From positions 9,059,001 through 9,123,000 of the forward strand of contig NC_092674.1 of NCBI RefSeq assembly GCF_964355755.1: a stretch of DNA of 64,000 bases, written 5' to 3'. The translations under genes were made by a program, and so were the position numbers. Below, piece after piece: positions 62,111-64,000 of this stretch. The first letter of the stretch is position 1; every line of letters begins with the position of its first letter. This stretch comes from Antedon mediterranea. Lineage: Eukaryota > Echinodermata > Crinoidea > Comatulida > Antedonidae. The notes under the pieces are model-generated. The model worked only from the letters and a program-made list of their open reading frames with translations. It did no database searches and had not been told where the DNA came from.

Positions 62111-64000
62111 ATACGTGGTGTACCGCAAACTTTATATTAACATTTGATTTCGCCATGCAAACCTTCAAACAATATATATGTGGTAACATAGTAACATGAA
62201 AAAGATTGGTAATGACAGTAGCATTGAAAGGCGTCCTTTTGACTATCAAACAAATATTTTCAACCAGAAAAAGGAAATCATTAAAATAGTGTTCCAACAG
62301 ACAACAACATCATAATATGTGATGTCAAATATCCTTCTGTACTAATAAAGTTATGTAATTAATAATAAATAATTGATTTTCAAGGATGTCATGCCTCAAA
62401 TGTTTTCAGAACAGCCGGTATATCTAAAAAATTAATTTAGAATCAGAAAATGTGGAAGCATTTTATACAGTAAATAAATGTTCTAACTCTGACATATAAC
62501 CTTCAATATTAATAAAACATAGGAACATTTAATGGCATAATGTGGCAAATAAACTGTTAAAAAAAAACAGCAATCATGAGATGTTTAACCTTGAAAAATG
62601 TTCTATTCAAAAGGGATTCTTTACAAAACATAATACAGTAGCGGGTCTGTTCCTACTGCCAAAAAAAATGATAAATAACTGTCTGAATAACTTACTCCCA
62701 CATTCTTAGCAGCAAAAAAAACAATACCATTTAACAAAAAAGTTATAGATGAGAAACTTTTAGGCTGCAACTGAAAAAAAACAGTTTGTTGGTTGGTTGT
62801 TAGAAAAACCATTTACATAATCTTTTCTGGCATTAAATTCAGGAACCAGCTTTCCAAAATATATTAATTTGATATTCAATTTGATTGAAAGGTACAAAGT
62901 GAAGAACAAAAATGTGTCATCATGTGAAAAAAAAAAATCTGAACACCAAAGAGCCTTAAAAATTGTCATGTTTGTCTAGACTGTTTACAAGTTTATTGTA
63001 AAAAATCTTGTTTAGTCTAGTTTGATTAAGACTGGGTTTGATATACAGTAGGTACTGCCATTGTCTTTAACAAATTTAATTATCATAATAAATAGGAATA
63101 TAACAGGATATAATGTATATCAATTAAGACCAGTTGAAATATAGGTCAGTGGTTCCTTACTGGACTGGTTAATATTTCCTTCTGGTGTTTCTTCAACTTG
63201 GTCTAGATGTTGACTTTGGTGATAAAGAAAAATACTAAACAATGAAGATGAATTAACAAAGATAAAGTTAGTAGTATACGGAAATGATGTTATCTTTTGT
63301 GAATTTGTGTTATTGTACCTAATATTGGTTCATAAACTTCCCCTGAGTTTAGCTAATGTGGGCCAGACAAATCAAATTTAGGTAATTAAGATTCTATTCT
63401 AAGATAATTTAATTTTCATGTCTGAATGACCTGTTTAAAATAACAAATTAATTTTAAAGTTTCCAAATTTACGAAAACCAGGTACCGTATATGATTTAAC
63501 AGTGATATTGAACCTCTCTTGTACAGTACTGTAAAGCTATCACACTATGTTCAGTACAAATACTAAAATCATCCCTGAGTTGTCTCTACAACTAAACATT
63601 CCAATAAAATCACTACTACTGTAGCACTAATGTGTAAGAGAAGTTGCCAAAATGTTGGTAAACAAAGCTTACAGTATTAAATACACATTTAATTCTGCAA
63701 TTTATTGGCAAGATATATTTTATTTGTCAAGAACAGTACTAAAGTATCAAAGAACAGAACAGGCAACATTTTCCCTATTACTGTTTTTACATTCCACAAA
63801 CACTCAGTATGTTTTAAGTTGGAGAACTTTTTAAAAGGCTTTCCCTGATGTTGCTAATAGCATCCTGCTGATTGTTACCACACATCATTAAAGATGATAT
63901 TCTATTGAATGAATGTCTGGCTGGCTTAGATCCAAATGAGGTGATTTTCCTCTAGTATAGTAGGTAAGTCAAGGGTGCCACAGTGTTTATTATCAGCCAC
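62111..64000. other. No gene recognised
   Basis: AT-rich unique sequence to the window end, with short random ORFs only. Confidence 0.5.

Overview
This is animal (metazoan) nuclear DNA. It is AT-rich, intron-dense and full of short DNA transposons, minisatellites and retroelement debris, with no bacterial operons, CRISPR arrays or rRNA genes. The protein similarities and repeat types suggest a marine invertebrate, probably a non-vertebrate deuterostome such as an echinoderm. The species is an inference that the sequence does not prove. Two genes are readable, both on the minus strand.

Gene 1 (about 13.75-21.07 kb, minus) is the 5' end of UNC80, a large scaffold subunit of the NALCN sodium-leak channel complex. 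Four exons were joined by hand: start codon exon 20973-21067, 17832-17880, an unusually large 2515-bp exon 14617-17131, and 13751-13936. They encode about 948 residues with consistent splice phases. The rest of UNC80 must lie further left. I could not place another exon in 1-13750, which is occupied by repeats and apparent intron.

Gene 2 (24.35-48.68 kb, minus) is a type IV (basement membrane) collagen of the alpha1-like (odd) class. I resolved 35 exons whose phases all agree. They sum to 5031 bp including the stop codon (1676 residues): almost the whole interrupted Gly-X-Y helix and a complete NC1 domain with all 12 cysteines. Only the extreme N-terminus (signal peptide and Cys-rich 7S start) is missing, so its exons lie either in 48.7-64 kb unrecognised or beyond the window. 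The collagen 3' end and the UNC80 start are about 3.3 kb apart in tandem.

Regions: 1-13.7 kb holds a four-copy ~200-bp array, Penelope-type retroelement remnants with hammerhead-ribozyme-like motifs (2.69 and 2.97 kb), several inverted-repeat transposons (5.9, 6.7-7.6, 7.8, 10.2-11.1 kb) and a six-copy 72-bp array. UNC80 introns carry a broken reverse transcriptase, a small MITE and a 19-bp minisatellite. Collagen introns carry a 48/50-bp minisatellite, a 980-bp inverted-repeat element, a TTAA-type element and tRNA-like SINE heads. From 48.7 to 64 kb there is probably one very long 5' collagen intron or upstream DNA. It contains a 2.5-kb GCGAGGCA-repeat transposon (with a nested palindrome and LINE fragment), an 826-bp near-perfect palindrome, and another Penelope-like remnant.
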